From: Betaproteobacteria bacterium
GTDB lineage: Bacteria; Pseudomonadota; Gammaproteobacteria; Burkholderiales; Burkholderiaceae_E
DNA: 7,485 bases
Direction of reading: 5' to 3'
Assembly: GCA_016868095.1 (NCBI GenBank)
Contig: VGHV01000118.1
Coordinates: forward strand, 1-7,485
Shown here: piece after piece, positions 1 to 6,348 of the stretch
How the letters are laid out: each line of letters begins with the position of its first letter
How positions within the stretch are numbered: position 1 is the first letter of the stretch
Made by a program: the position numbers and the translations under genes
The notes under the pieces: model-generated
Databases searched by the model: none
Told to the model about the DNA's origin: nothing
The model's input: only the letters and a program-made list of their open reading frames with translations

Positions 1-1
1 A

Positions 2-1087
2 CTGATCGCGATCGATTTGCAGGTTGGACGCACCGGCGCTATTACGCCAGTGGCAAGGCTTAAGCCCGTGAAAGTTGGTGGCGTTCAGCTTACCAACGCG
101 ACCTTGCATAACCAGGACGAAATTTCGCGAAAAGACTTGCGAGTTGGCGATTTGGTCATCGTTCGGCGCGCCGGTGACGTCATTCCCGAAGTGGTCTCTT
201 TAGTTGAGCCTTTGCCGGAAATTCGCAACGAGCCTTTTCGATTCCCGAGCTTTTGCCCTTCGTGTGGATCGACGCTTGCGCGCGAACCCGAGCAAGCGGT
301 ATGGCGCTGTCTTGCGCAATGGGACTGTCCCGAACAGCGGCGCCAGCGCCTTATTCATTTTGCAAGTCGAAAAGCGCTTGACATCGATGGTCTCGGAGAA
401 AAAATAATCGATGAGTTGTTACAGCACCGCCTGATTCAAGATCCTTCTGATTTTTATATCTTACGCGAGTCAGACTTGTTGCCCTTGCCGAGAATGGGCA
501 GCAAACGCGTGCGGCAGCTACTCGATGCTATCGAACAGTCTCGGCAGCGGCCGTTGAGTCGTTTGCTTTTCGGTTTGGGCGTGCGCCATGTGGGCGAAGA
601 GATCGCACGATTGCTTTCGCAACATTTTGACTCCCTCGCAAGGCTTCGCAGCTTGCGATGGACCGATCCTGACTTGGAATTGCCAGAAGGCATTGGTATA
701 GAGATTACGACAAGCCTTCAAGCCTTTTTTGACCACCCGGGGCATCAGCGCATGCTCGATCGATTTGAGCCATGGTGGACGCCGAGTTTGCAAGCTTCAG
801 AGCAAGAGAGCGAACTGTCTTCGCTGAGCGATGAGCAGTTACGATGGCTCGATGATCGACTTGGGGCAGCAGTCAAGCAAGCGGCAAAAATCGTGATTAC
901 CGGCAGTATTGACGGCTTATCGCGCGAGGATCTGGCTGCCTATCTACGCATTCGCAGTGCCCAGGTTTTGTCCTCGGTTAGTAAGAACACCGATCTGCTT
1001 GTCGTGGGGCATAACGCTGGGTCGAAGCTTGAAAAGGCGCAAGCACTCGGCATCCCCGTGCTTAGCCTTGAGGGATTTCCGCTGTAA
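2..1087 (+). CDS. ligA: NAD+-dependent DNA ligase LigA, C-terminal part (5' end outside window)
   Basis: LigA seals single-strand nicks between a 3'-OH and a 5'-phosphate, using NAD+ for self-adenylation, during Okazaki fragment joining and repair. The reading frame is open from base 2, so the adenylation domain with its KxDG lysine lies off the left edge; about 361 residues remain of a family norm near 670. Numbering from the TTG codon at 17, the order is as follows. The OB fold contains QVGRTGAITPVARL (2-15), TNATLHN (26-32) and RRAGDVIPEV (50-59). The zinc finger has Cys80, Cys83, Cys98 and Cys104, the same 3-15-6 spacing as E. coli LigA. Helix-hairpin-helix repeats follow (about 115-245; DIDGLGEKIID, LGVRHVGEE). 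A BRCT domain closes the protein (about 290-356; KIVITGS, SVSKNTDLLV, GSKLEKAQALGIP). The linker before the BRCT domain and the BRCT core look diverged. The TTG at 17 lies inside the conserved OB fold and is not a real start. Confidence 0.97.
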   Translation: MIAIDLQVGRTGAITPVARLKPVKVGGVQLTNATLHNQDEISRKDLRVGDLVIVRRAGDVIPEVVSLVEPLPEIRNEPFRFPSFCPSCGSTLAREPEQAVWRCLAQWDCPEQRRQRLIHFASRKALDIDGLGEKIIDELLQHRLIQDPSDFYILRESDLLPLPRMGSKRVRQLLDAIEQSRQRPLSRLLFGLGVRHVGEEIARLLSQHFDSLARLRSLRWTDPDLELPEGIGIEITTSLQAFFDHPGHQRMLDRFEPWWTPSLQASEQESELSSLSDEQLRWLDDRLGAAVKQAAKIVITGSIDGLSREDLAAYLRIRSAQVLSSVSKNTDLLVVGHNAGSKLEKAQALGIPVLSLEGFPL

Positions 1088-1183
1088 ATCCCAAGGTGTA
1101 GGTATCGAAGCATGATCCCGAAAAAGGTTAAGCCGAAGCCGCACGGGTCAAGGTGTTGGTAATTGAATGTATTCGCAAAAAAC

Positions 1184-1188
1184 GAGGT
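1184..1188 (+). promoter_or_regulatory. Ribosome binding site of the thioinosine phosphorylase gene
   Basis: GAGGT lies 5 nt before the ATG at 1194 and fixes the start. The first residues after it (ACWGILGGSGL) are the conserved N-terminal phosphate loop, so little upstream coding is expected. The 106-bp gap after ligA shows no convincing terminator or sigma70 promoter, so it remains open whether the gene is read through from ligA. Confidence 0.75.
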
Positions 1189-1193
1189 AATCC

Positions 1194-1955
1194 ATGGCAT
1201 GTTGGGGTATTTTAGGTGGCTCCGGGCTCGACGATTGGAAGGACTTGAATTGGGTTGACGAACTGTCCATATCGACGCCTTTCGGCGCGCCAAGCGCCTC
1301 ATTCCGTGTCGCGTTTTTAGAACGCGACGATCGCTCGCCGATAAAGATCTTCTATTTGCCCCGACATGGTGCTGATCATCGCTACGCTCCTCACCGGATC
1401 AATTACCGAGCTAATCTTTGGGCGATGAAACACGCAGGGGCGCAACGCCTGCTTGCATCGGCAACGGTCGGGTCAATTGATTCAGATATGAAACCTGGAT
1501 CTATCTGTATTCCAGATCAATTGATCGACTACACCTGGGGCAGGGAGCAGAGTTTTTCTGACGATGGGGCTGTGCTGCATATTGACTTCACCCATCCATT
1601 TGACGAAGCGCTACGGCAGTTGTTGATCAGTGCTCAGGTAACGAGAGCAGGCGATGCAATAGTCCACCATCATGGGGTTTATGGATGTACCCAGGGACCG
1701 CGACTTGAAACAGCAGCAGAGATTGCCAGGCTTGCGGCTGATGGATGTACCGTGGTGGGTATGACGGCCATGCCTGAGGCGGCGCTTGCGCGCGAATTGG
1801 GGCTTCCTTATGCCTTGCTTTGCCTTGCTGTTAATCCTGCTGCTGGTGTTGGCCAAAGTGCTCAGTCAATCAATCACGACAGTCTCAAACAAGTCATGGA
1901 GCAGGGCATGGTGCGCGTCAAATCGATCTTGCTCGAGGTGATAAAAACAGGTTGA
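1194..1955 (+). CDS. S-methyl-5'-thioinosine phosphorylase (MTAP/PNP family)
   Basis: This 253-residue protein belongs to the trimeric purine nucleoside phosphorylase/methylthioadenosine phosphorylase family. Such enzymes split a nucleoside with phosphate into a base and a ribose-1-phosphate derivative, in the cytoplasm. Visible family motifs are the phosphate loop GILGGSGL (5-12), PRHG (56-59), HRYAPHRINYRANLW (62-76), GVYGCTQGPRLETAAEI (161-177), VGMTAMPEAALARELGLPYA (188-207) and VNPAAG (213-218). These closely resemble my memory of Pseudomonas aeruginosa PA3004, which prefers methylthioinosine. Asn214 sits where adenine-specific MTAP has Asp, which suits a 6-oxopurine base. The expected reaction is methylthioinosine plus phosphate giving hypoxanthine plus methylthioribose-1-phosphate, downstream of a methylthioadenosine deaminase that is not in this window. 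Alternatives are a general MTA or inosine/guanosine phosphorylase. The family is certain; substrate choice is inferred. The gene ends 11 bp from the convergent glnD stop. Confidence 0.85.
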   Translation: MACWGILGGSGLDDWKDLNWVDELSISTPFGAPSASFRVAFLERDDRSPIKIFYLPRHGADHRYAPHRINYRANLWAMKHAGAQRLLASATVGSIDSDMKPGSICIPDQLIDYTWGREQSFSDDGAVLHIDFTHPFDEALRQLLISAQVTRAGDAIVHHHGVYGCTQGPRLETAAEIARLAADGCTVVGMTAMPEAALARELGLPYALLCLAVNPAAGVGQSAQSINHDSLKQVMEQGMVRVKSILLEVIKTG

Positions 1956-1966
1956 GATGAGTTCGC

Positions 1967-4513
1967 TCAAGATGGTTGTAGAAGTTTTAATAAATCGCTT
2001 TCAAGAGCGAGCCTTGCCCGCTCTTCTGCAAACAAATCGCCTTTGACAACAAAGGTGTCTTCAACCCGCTCGCCAAGCGTTGTGACCCTTGCGGATTCCA
2101 GTTGAACCTGGCGGTTTGCAAGCGTATGAGCGATCGCATAGAGCAGTCCGCTTCGATCGGAGGTGCTTAAGCTCAAAATATAGCGACTTGCTGAGCTATC
2201 AGGCCTCAAGGCCACCCTTGTTTGCACGGGGAAGCTCCTCGAACGTCTCGATGTTTTGCCGGGTTTGGGTTCGAGCAGTGGCTCATTCCGGATCAAATAC
2301 GCTTTCAACTCGCTTTCCACGAGCGTGAGAAGTTCGCGGTAGTTTCCCTCATGATCGGGATGCGAAACGATAAAACTATCGAGTGCTCTTGCACCACGAA
2401 GTGTGTGGACGTTTGCGTGCTGCACAGAAATCGATCGTGAGTCGAAATAACGCGTAATGCGGGCAAAAAGTTGCGATTGATCGCTCGTGTAGACGAGAAC
2501 TTGAAATCCGCCACCTTCAGGTGAGATTCGTGCACGAACAACAGGTTCTTCGCTTTCATACAATCGATATAAGACACGGGTGTGCCAGGCAATATCAGCC
2601 GCATCGTGGCGAAGAAAGTAAGCTGCATCAAGCCGCTGCCAAAAGGCTGCATACTCCCTGTCCAAGAGGGGGACGAGATGCAGCAAGCGAACCGCTTCTT
2701 TGCGTTTGCTGTCAAGTCGACTCTGCGCGCTTAGTCGCTCGCCACCGATGATTCTCTTGGTTGAACGGTATAAGTCTTCAAGCAGTTTGCCTTTCCAAGA
2801 GTTCCAAACTTTCGGTGACGTGCCACGTATGTCGGCAACTGTGAGCAAATAGAGTGCATTGAGTCTCTCTTCACTAACGACGAATTTGGCAAATTGTTCG
2901 ACGATTTCAGGGTCACTGATATCTTGCTTTTGAGCAACACTCGACATCGCTAAATGATGCTCGACAAGCCATTCAATCAACGCGCTATCCTCACGCTCAA
3001 TCCCATGTGCACGGCAAAAGCGACGTACCTCAGCTGCACCAAGACTTGAATGATCTCCGCCGCGTCCTTTGGCAATATCGTGATAAAGCGCAGCAATACT
3101 TAAACGCCATGGTCTTTCCATCGCCGCTACGATCTCACTGCATAAGGGAAACTCGTGCACATGCTCGGGCATGGAAAATCGTTGTACGTTCCGAAGCACC
3201 GTGAGGATGTGTTGGTCGACGGTATATACGTGGAACAAATCATGCTGCATGCGCCCGACGATGCGACGCCATTCAGGCAAGTAGCGGCCGAGCACCGACC
3301 ACTGATTCATATCGTATAAGGCCTTCGTAACGCCTCGGCCTTGCATCAGCACTTGCATGAAGTGGGACCGGTTGGCTGGCAGTCTTCTGAAGTTCGCATC
3401 CATACGCGGGCGCGATAGCCAAATTGCGCGCAGCAAATCGGGCGCCATACCACGGATGCCTGGGTGCTCCACCGTGCGAAGAAAGGCTCTGAAAACAACG
3501 CTCAAGTCTCGATCGATAAGACTTGGGTCTTTAAGGGCAAGCATGTCATCGCGAACGACAAACTCTTCATCGAGTTCGGTGCTGTGTTTTGCCTGTCGAT
3601 CGAATAAGTACGATTCGATCAATTGCATCAAGATGCTTCGCATTTGGCTCACCCGCTTGGCGGCCATGTAATAGCGTTGCATAAGCGCTTCGGAGGCGCG
3701 TCTTGCACCTTGTGCACCGATGCCAAGGTCTTGAGCGACGCGAACTTGCAAATCAAAGACCAGCCGATCTTCGCGGCGACCGCTCAGACGGTGCAAGCTG
3801 ATGCGGATCATCGTCAAGAGACGCTGCGCTTGCTGCAAGGTCCGATATTCCTCGCGGCTAATGACGCCGACCTGGGAGAGTTCAAGCCAGGTGGTTGGCA
3901 TGCCTGCTGCTCGTGCCAGCCAGATCAGCAGCTGTAAATCTCTAAGACCGCCCGGACTTTCTTTTACATGGGGCTCAAGGCTATAAGGGCTATCGTCAAA
4001 ACGCAGATGTCGCTGTCGCATCTCGAGTTGCTTGGCCTCGAAAAAGGCGCCTGCATCCTGCTGCTGACTCAAACGCTTAGCCAACTCGAGCATCCGATCC
4101 CGAGGTCCAATGAGTAGTCTCGCCTCAAGAAGCGAGGTTTGAACCGTGATGTCGGCAGCGGACTCTTTAAGGCATTGTTCAACGCTTCGGACCGCGTGCC
4201 CCACATCCAAACCCAAATCCCAGCAGGCCCCGATGAAGGCTTCGAGCTTGGGCTTGGCATCGTCTTCAAGCGTCTCGTCGATCAGAATCAACAAATCAAG
4301 GTCCGAGCCCGGGAAGAGCTCACCCCGACCATAACCGCCCACAGCGATAAGGCAGGCACTAGCTGGGAGATTTGCACGCCGCCACAAGGCGATCAAGCTT
4401 TCATCGGCGTGGGCTGCAAGCCGCTTTAATAATGTGCGCGGGTCCTGTCGCGAATGAAATGCTGAAACAAGCCGTATTCGCTCGGACTGCCAGCGATCAC
4501 GGTCTAGCTTCAC
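1967..4513 (-). CDS. glnD: Bifunctional [protein-PII] uridylyltransferase / uridylyl-removing enzyme GlnD
   Basis: GlnD senses glutamine and sets the state of PII signal proteins (GlnB/GlnK). It attaches UMP to PII at low glutamine and removes it at high glutamine, steering glutamine synthetase and nitrogen gene control. At 848 residues it is full length for the family. The nucleotidyltransferase motif GGYGRGELFPGSDLDLL spans 59-75, with Asp71 and Asp73 as metal-binding candidates. The GlnD-specific linker includes EPHVKESPGGLRDLQLL (180-196). The HD hydrolase domain has HVYTVDQH (428-435), His478-Asp479 and EHH (518-520), followed by ADIRGTSP (560-567). Two ACT domains for glutamine sensing lie at about 668-745 and 778-848. 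Both catalytic sites look intact, so both activities are predicted. The start is GTG at 4513, with AGAGG (minus strand, 4520-4524) 6 nt upstream. It follows map by 13 bp, so cotranscription is likely. No terminator is visible in the 11 bp beyond its stop. Confidence 0.98.
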   Translation of the reverse strand: MKLDRDRWQSERIRLVSAFHSRQDPRTLLKRLAAHADESLIALWRRANLPASACLIAVGGYGRGELFPGSDLDLLILIDETLEDDAKPKLEAFIGACWDLGLDVGHAVRSVEQCLKESAADITVQTSLLEARLLIGPRDRMLELAKRLSQQQDAGAFFEAKQLEMRQRHLRFDDSPYSLEPHVKESPGGLRDLQLLIWLARAAGMPTTWLELSQVGVISREEYRTLQQAQRLLTMIRISLHRLSGRREDRLVFDLQVRVAQDLGIGAQGARRASEALMQRYYMAAKRVSQMRSILMQLIESYLFDRQAKHSTELDEEFVVRDDMLALKDPSLIDRDLSVVFRAFLRTVEHPGIRGMAPDLLRAIWLSRPRMDANFRRLPANRSHFMQVLMQGRGVTKALYDMNQWSVLGRYLPEWRRIVGRMQHDLFHVYTVDQHILTVLRNVQRFSMPEHVHEFPLCSEIVAAMERPWRLSIAALYHDIAKGRGGDHSSLGAAEVRRFCRAHGIEREDSALIEWLVEHHLAMSSVAQKQDISDPEIVEQFAKFVVSEERLNALYLLTVADIRGTSPKVWNSWKGKLLEDLYRSTKRIIGGERLSAQSRLDSKRKEAVRLLHLVPLLDREYAAFWQRLDAAYFLRHDAADIAWHTRVLYRLYESEEPVVRARISPEGGGFQVLVYTSDQSQLFARITRYFDSRSISVQHANVHTLRGARALDSFIVSHPDHEGNYRELLTLVESELKAYLIRNEPLLEPKPGKTSRRSRSFPVQTRVALRPDSSASRYILSLSTSDRSGLLYAIAHTLANRQVQLESARVTTLGERVEDTFVVKGDLFAEERARLALESDLLKLLQPS

Positions 4514-4519
4514 AAGCGG

Positions 4520-4524
4520 CCTCT
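4520..4524 (-). promoter_or_regulatory. Ribosome binding site of glnD (GTG start)
   Basis: On the minus strand AGAGG lies 6 nt before the GTG at 4513. It supports this start over internal ATG or GTG codons. It falls entirely within the 13-bp gap after the map stop codon, so translation of glnD does not need overlap coupling. Confidence 0.7.
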
Positions 4525-4526
4525 AT

Positions 4527-5321
4527 TTAGCCAAGGGGCGCAGGAGGAGAGCCTGCCGATTGAGTGAGGACTTCGAAACCCTCGTCGGTCACCAAGACGG
4601 TGTGTTCCCACTGGGCTGAGAGACTATGGTCCTTTGTCACGATCGTCCATCCATCAGCAAGTTCGCGGATTTCTCTGCGTCCGGCATTAATCATCGGCTC
4701 AATTGTGAAAATCATGCCAGGCGATAAAGTCATTCCGGTACCCGCCTTGCCGTAGTGGAGAACCTGCGGGTCTTCATGAAAGCGCCTTCCAATGCCGTGC
4801 CCGCAGAATTCTCGTACCACTGAGAAGCCGCTGGATTCGGCAAGCTGTTGGATGGTTGAACCAATATCGCCAAGGCTTGCTCCAGGTTTTACTTGCCTGA
4901 TCCCGGCCCACATACAGCGGTAGGTCATCTCGCACAAGCGACGTGCAGCCACACTGCAGTCACCCACCAAGAACATCCGACTGGTATCCCCGTGAAAGCC
5001 ATTTTTAATCACAGTGATATCCAGGTTGACGATATCGCCGGTCTTCAGCACGCGTTCGCCTGGAATGCCGTGGCAGACTTGGTGGTTGACCGAGGTACAA
5101 ATCGACTTTGGAAAAGGGCTGTAGCCTGGGGGTGCATAGTTCAGCGGAGCAGGAATCGTTTGCTGTTCATGAACCATGTAATCGTGGCAGAGTCGGTCGA
5201 GGTGTTCGGTGGTGACTCCCGGCTTGACATAAGGTGTAATAAAATCGAGAACTTCAGAGGCTAGACGACCTGCCTCTCTCATGCCTTGGATTTCTTCAGC
5301 GGTCTTAATCACTACAGCCAT
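4527..5321 (-). CDS. map: Type I methionine aminopeptidase
   Basis: Map removes the initiator methionine from nascent proteins whose second residue is small, working at the ribosome exit with two divalent metals. The 264-residue protein matches the bacterial type Ia length. The five metal ligands are all present: Asp101 (NLDITV), Asp112 (HGDTSR), His175 (GHGIGR), Glu208 (FTIEPM) and Glu239 (QWEHT). His84 (CHGIP) and His182 (RFHED) occupy the catalytic and substrate-contact positions known from E. coli Map. The ATG start follows GAGGA (minus strand, 5332-5336) with a rather long 10-nt spacer. The N-terminus MAVVIKTAEEIQGMREAG is the normal family start. Map is transcribed away from rpsB and is followed closely by glnD, the same order as in E. 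coli. The short C-terminal tail rich in Pro and Gly is unremarkable. I see no missing residue or frameshift. Confidence 0.98.
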   Translation of the reverse strand: MAVVIKTAEEIQGMREAGRLASEVLDFITPYVKPGVTTEHLDRLCHDYMVHEQQTIPAPLNYAPPGYSPFPKSICTSVNHQVCHGIPGERVLKTGDIVNLDITVIKNGFHGDTSRMFLVGDCSVAARRLCEMTYRCMWAGIRQVKPGASLGDIGSTIQQLAESSGFSVVREFCGHGIGRRFHEDPQVLHYGKAGTGMTLSPGMIFTIEPMINAGRREIRELADGWTIVTKDHSLSAQWEHTVLVTDEGFEVLTQSAGSPPAPLG

Positions 5322-5344
5322 AGCCTACGAGTCCTCAAAGTCAG

Positions 5345-5359
5345 GCAGCGATTTGCTGC
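5345..5359. repeat. Small inverted repeat in the map leader
   Basis: GCAGC and GCTGC (5345-5349 and 5355-5359) are separated by 5 nt and can form a 5-bp hairpin in a map transcript, 8 nt upstream of the map ribosome binding site. The right half overlaps the proposed rpsB -35 element. It could be a small operator, a leader hairpin or chance. Confidence 0.35.
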
Positions 5360-5382
5360 TAAATGCTTGTTATGGCTATAAT
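5353..5382 (+). promoter_or_regulatory. Probable sigma70 promoter of the rpsB-tsf operon
   Basis: A perfect TATAAT (5377-5382) is preceded by TTGCTG (5353-5358) at 18 bp spacing. The -35 matches the consensus only in its first three bases, so the -10 box carries the call. Transcription would start near 5388-5390 and give a leader of about 140 nt before rpsB. A long rpsB leader is also known in E. coli. A GC-rich run CGCGCGC (5399-5405) lies further downstream. No experimental start site is available. Confidence 0.6.
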
Positions 5383-5387
5383 TATAG
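5376..5387. repeat. Perfect 12-bp palindrome over the -10 region between map and rpsB
   Basis: CTATAATTATAG reads the same on both strands, so a consensus TATAAT -10 hexamer occurs toward rpsB (5377-5382) and also toward map (minus strand, 5381-5386). No good -35 element is seen on the map side. The two -10 boxes overlap by two bases, so polymerase binding in the two directions would be mutually exclusive if both are used. Confidence 0.6.
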
Positions 5388-5471
5388 GCTTTTTAAAACG
5401 CGCGCTACTTCTCTTATAGATGTTTTCAATCAAGGCTCGCTTTGGTTGACTAAGTCGAAGAATCGTCGGGT

Positions 5472-5489
5472 GTCCCCTTAAAAGGGGGT
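5472..5489 (+). other. GC-rich hairpin in the rpsB leader
   Basis: CCCCT (5474-5478) pairs with AGGGG (5483-5487) around the loop TAAA, with two outer G-U wobbles extending it to 5472-5489. It is followed by GTTTCC rather than a T run, so it is not an intrinsic terminator. GGGTT at 5486-5490 could instead pair with AACCC at 5509-5513, next to the ribosome binding site. Confidence 0.5.
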
Positions 5490-5520
5490 TTCCAGTAGCG
5501 TTAGACCCAACCCAGACTTT

Positions 5521-5524
5521 GGAG
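5521..5524 (+). promoter_or_regulatory. Ribosome binding site of rpsB, fixing the start at 5531
   Basis: GGAG lies 6 nt before the ATG at 5531. An in-frame TTG at 5519 would add four residues (MEFF) but overlaps this site and has no site of its own. [17 protein letters not shown] is the normal start of bacterial S2. Confidence 0.85.
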
Positions 5525-5530
5525 TTTTTT

Positions 5531-6286
5531 ATGTCCGTAACCATGCGGCAAATGCTTGAGGCCGGCGTTCACTTTGGCCACCAGACACGCTTTTGGAATC
5601 CGAAAATGGCGCCTTTCATTTTCGGTCACCGAAACAAAATTCATATTATTAATCTTGAGAAAACGCTTGCACAGTTTCAAGAGGCCGCCCGCTACGTGAA
5701 ACAACTGTCTGCCAACCGAGGCACGGTGTTATTCGTTGGTACCAAGCGTTCATCGCGCGAAGTGATCGCTGAGGAAGCACACCGCTGCGGTATGCCCTTC
5801 GTTGACCAACGCTGGTTAGGTGGGATGCTTACCAACTTTAAAACGGTGAAGGGTTCGATCAAGCGTTTGAAGGACATGGAAGCCGTCATCAGCGAAGGTG
5901 GTGTTGAGCGTATGCCCAAGAAAGAAGGGCTATTATTCCAGCGCGAATACGACAAATTAGTCCGTAGCTTGGGCGGTATCAAAGATATGGGCGGGATGCC
6001 TGATGCGATTTTTGTCATCGACGTCGGCTACCACAAAATTGCAGTCACCGAAGCGAATAAGCTCGGGATTCCTGTGATAGGCATTGTTGATACCAACCAT
6101 GCGCCAGAAGGCATCGACTACGTTATTCCTGGTAATGATGATGCTTCGCGCGCCGTGAGGCTTTATGCACGTGGCTTGGCCGATGTGATTTTGGAAGGTC
6201 GATCGGCCGCTTTGGCAGAGATTGCCAAGCATGCTGACGACGAAGAAGAGTTCGTCGAGGTCGATGAATCCGAGGAAGCTGTTTAA
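5531..6286 (+). CDS. rpsB: 30S ribosomal protein S2
   Basis: S2 is a late-assembling protein of the small ribosomal subunit, located between head and body; in E. coli it is also the repressor of its own operon. The 251-residue product is slightly longer than the 241 of E. coli. Conserved blocks are [20 protein letters not shown] (5-24), [16 protein letters not shown] (31-46), VLFVGTKR (66-73), [13 protein letters not shown] (94-106) and the C-terminal signature [13 protein letters not shown] (157-169) through [17 protein letters not shown] (174-190). [12 protein letters not shown] (197-208) follows. The last 20 residues are very acidic ([14 protein letters not shown]), a variable tail in the family. 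The sequence most resembles betaproteobacterial S2. It is followed by a strong hairpin and T run before tsf, so S2 can be made in excess of full operon transcripts. No unusual residue is visible. Confidence 0.99.
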   Translation: MSVTMRQMLEAGVHFGHQTRFWNPKMAPFIFGHRNKIHIINLEKTLAQFQEAARYVKQLSANRGTVLFVGTKRSSREVIAEEAHRCGMPFVDQRWLGGMLTNFKTVKGSIKRLKDMEAVISEGGVERMPKKEGLLFQREYDKLVRSLGGIKDMGGMPDAIFVIDVGYHKIAVTEANKLGIPVIGIVDTNHAPEGIDYVIPGNDDASRAVRLYARGLADVILEGRSAALAEIAKHADDEEEFVEVDESEEAV

Positions 6287-6307
6287 GTTTTTATATTGAT
6301 CAGAAAC

Positions 6308-6332
6308 CGGGGGCTTGGCCCCCGATTTTTTT
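6308..6332 (+). terminator. Intrinsic terminator or attenuator between rpsB and tsf
   Basis: A perfect 7-bp GC stem (CGGGGGC 6308-6314 with GCCCCCG 6318-6324) closes a 3-nt loop TTG and is followed by A and seven T residues (6326-6332). This has the full form of an intrinsic terminator, yet tsf begins 16 nt later with no clear promoter of its own in the 62-bp gap. Partial termination is the simplest reading, with readthrough feeding tsf and pyrH. Confidence 0.8.
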
Positions 6333-6348
6333 AACAGGAGCCCAACGA

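Larger units (their letters stand above)
5389..5530 (+). ncRNA. Structured 5' leader of rpsB (candidate S2 autoregulatory / t44-like RNA)
   Basis: This is the presumed untranslated leader between the promoter and the rpsB ATG. In gammaproteobacteria the equivalent stretch between map and rpsB is known as t44 (tff) RNA and acts in feedback control by S2. Here I see a hairpin at 5446-5458 (TTGAC/GTCGA) and a hairpin at 5472-5489 (core CCCCT/AGGGG). There is also a possible long-range helix AAGTC 5452-5456 with GACTT 5515-5519, and a possible small hairpin CCAA 5507-5510 with TTGG 5519-5522 that would cover the start of the ribosome binding site. Regulation by S2 is inferred from position and structure; I cannot align it to the t44 family. 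Confidence 0.45.

Noticed and set aside
1112..1162. Small ORF in the ligA-phosphorylase gap encoding MIPKKVKPKPHGSRCW
   Set aside because: Only 16 codons, with AAGGTG (1093-1098) 13 nt upstream as the nearest ribosome-binding-like sequence. Lysine- and proline-rich composition alone is not evidence of a gene. Conservation in relatives would be needed.
1681..1751. Direct repeat ATGGATGTACC, copies 60 bp apart (1681 and 1741)
   Set aside because: Both copies lie inside the phosphorylase coding region and encode unrelated parts of conserved motifs in different frames. No further repeat units exist, so chance is the best reading.
3357..4429. Several plus-strand open frames of about 60-104 codons across glnD
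   Set aside because: They lie antisense to a complete, well-conserved glnD, show no family motifs and have no convincing ribosome binding sites; they are coding shadows.
5415..5420. TATAGA as an alternative -10 for rpsB
   Set aside because: The matching upstream hexamer is TTTAAA, a poor -35, and a perfect TATAAT lies just upstream. It could be a minor second promoter but is not supported enough to list.
5446..5451. TTGACT as a -35 element for a second, closer rpsB promoter
   Set aside because: No acceptable -10 hexamer occurs 16-18 bp downstream; that region is GC-rich leader hairpin sequence.
5519..5530. TTG start at 5519 giving an MEFF extension of S2
   Set aside because: The TTG overlaps the ribosome binding site of the ATG at 5531, and S2 proteins begin at the MSVTMRQ equivalent.
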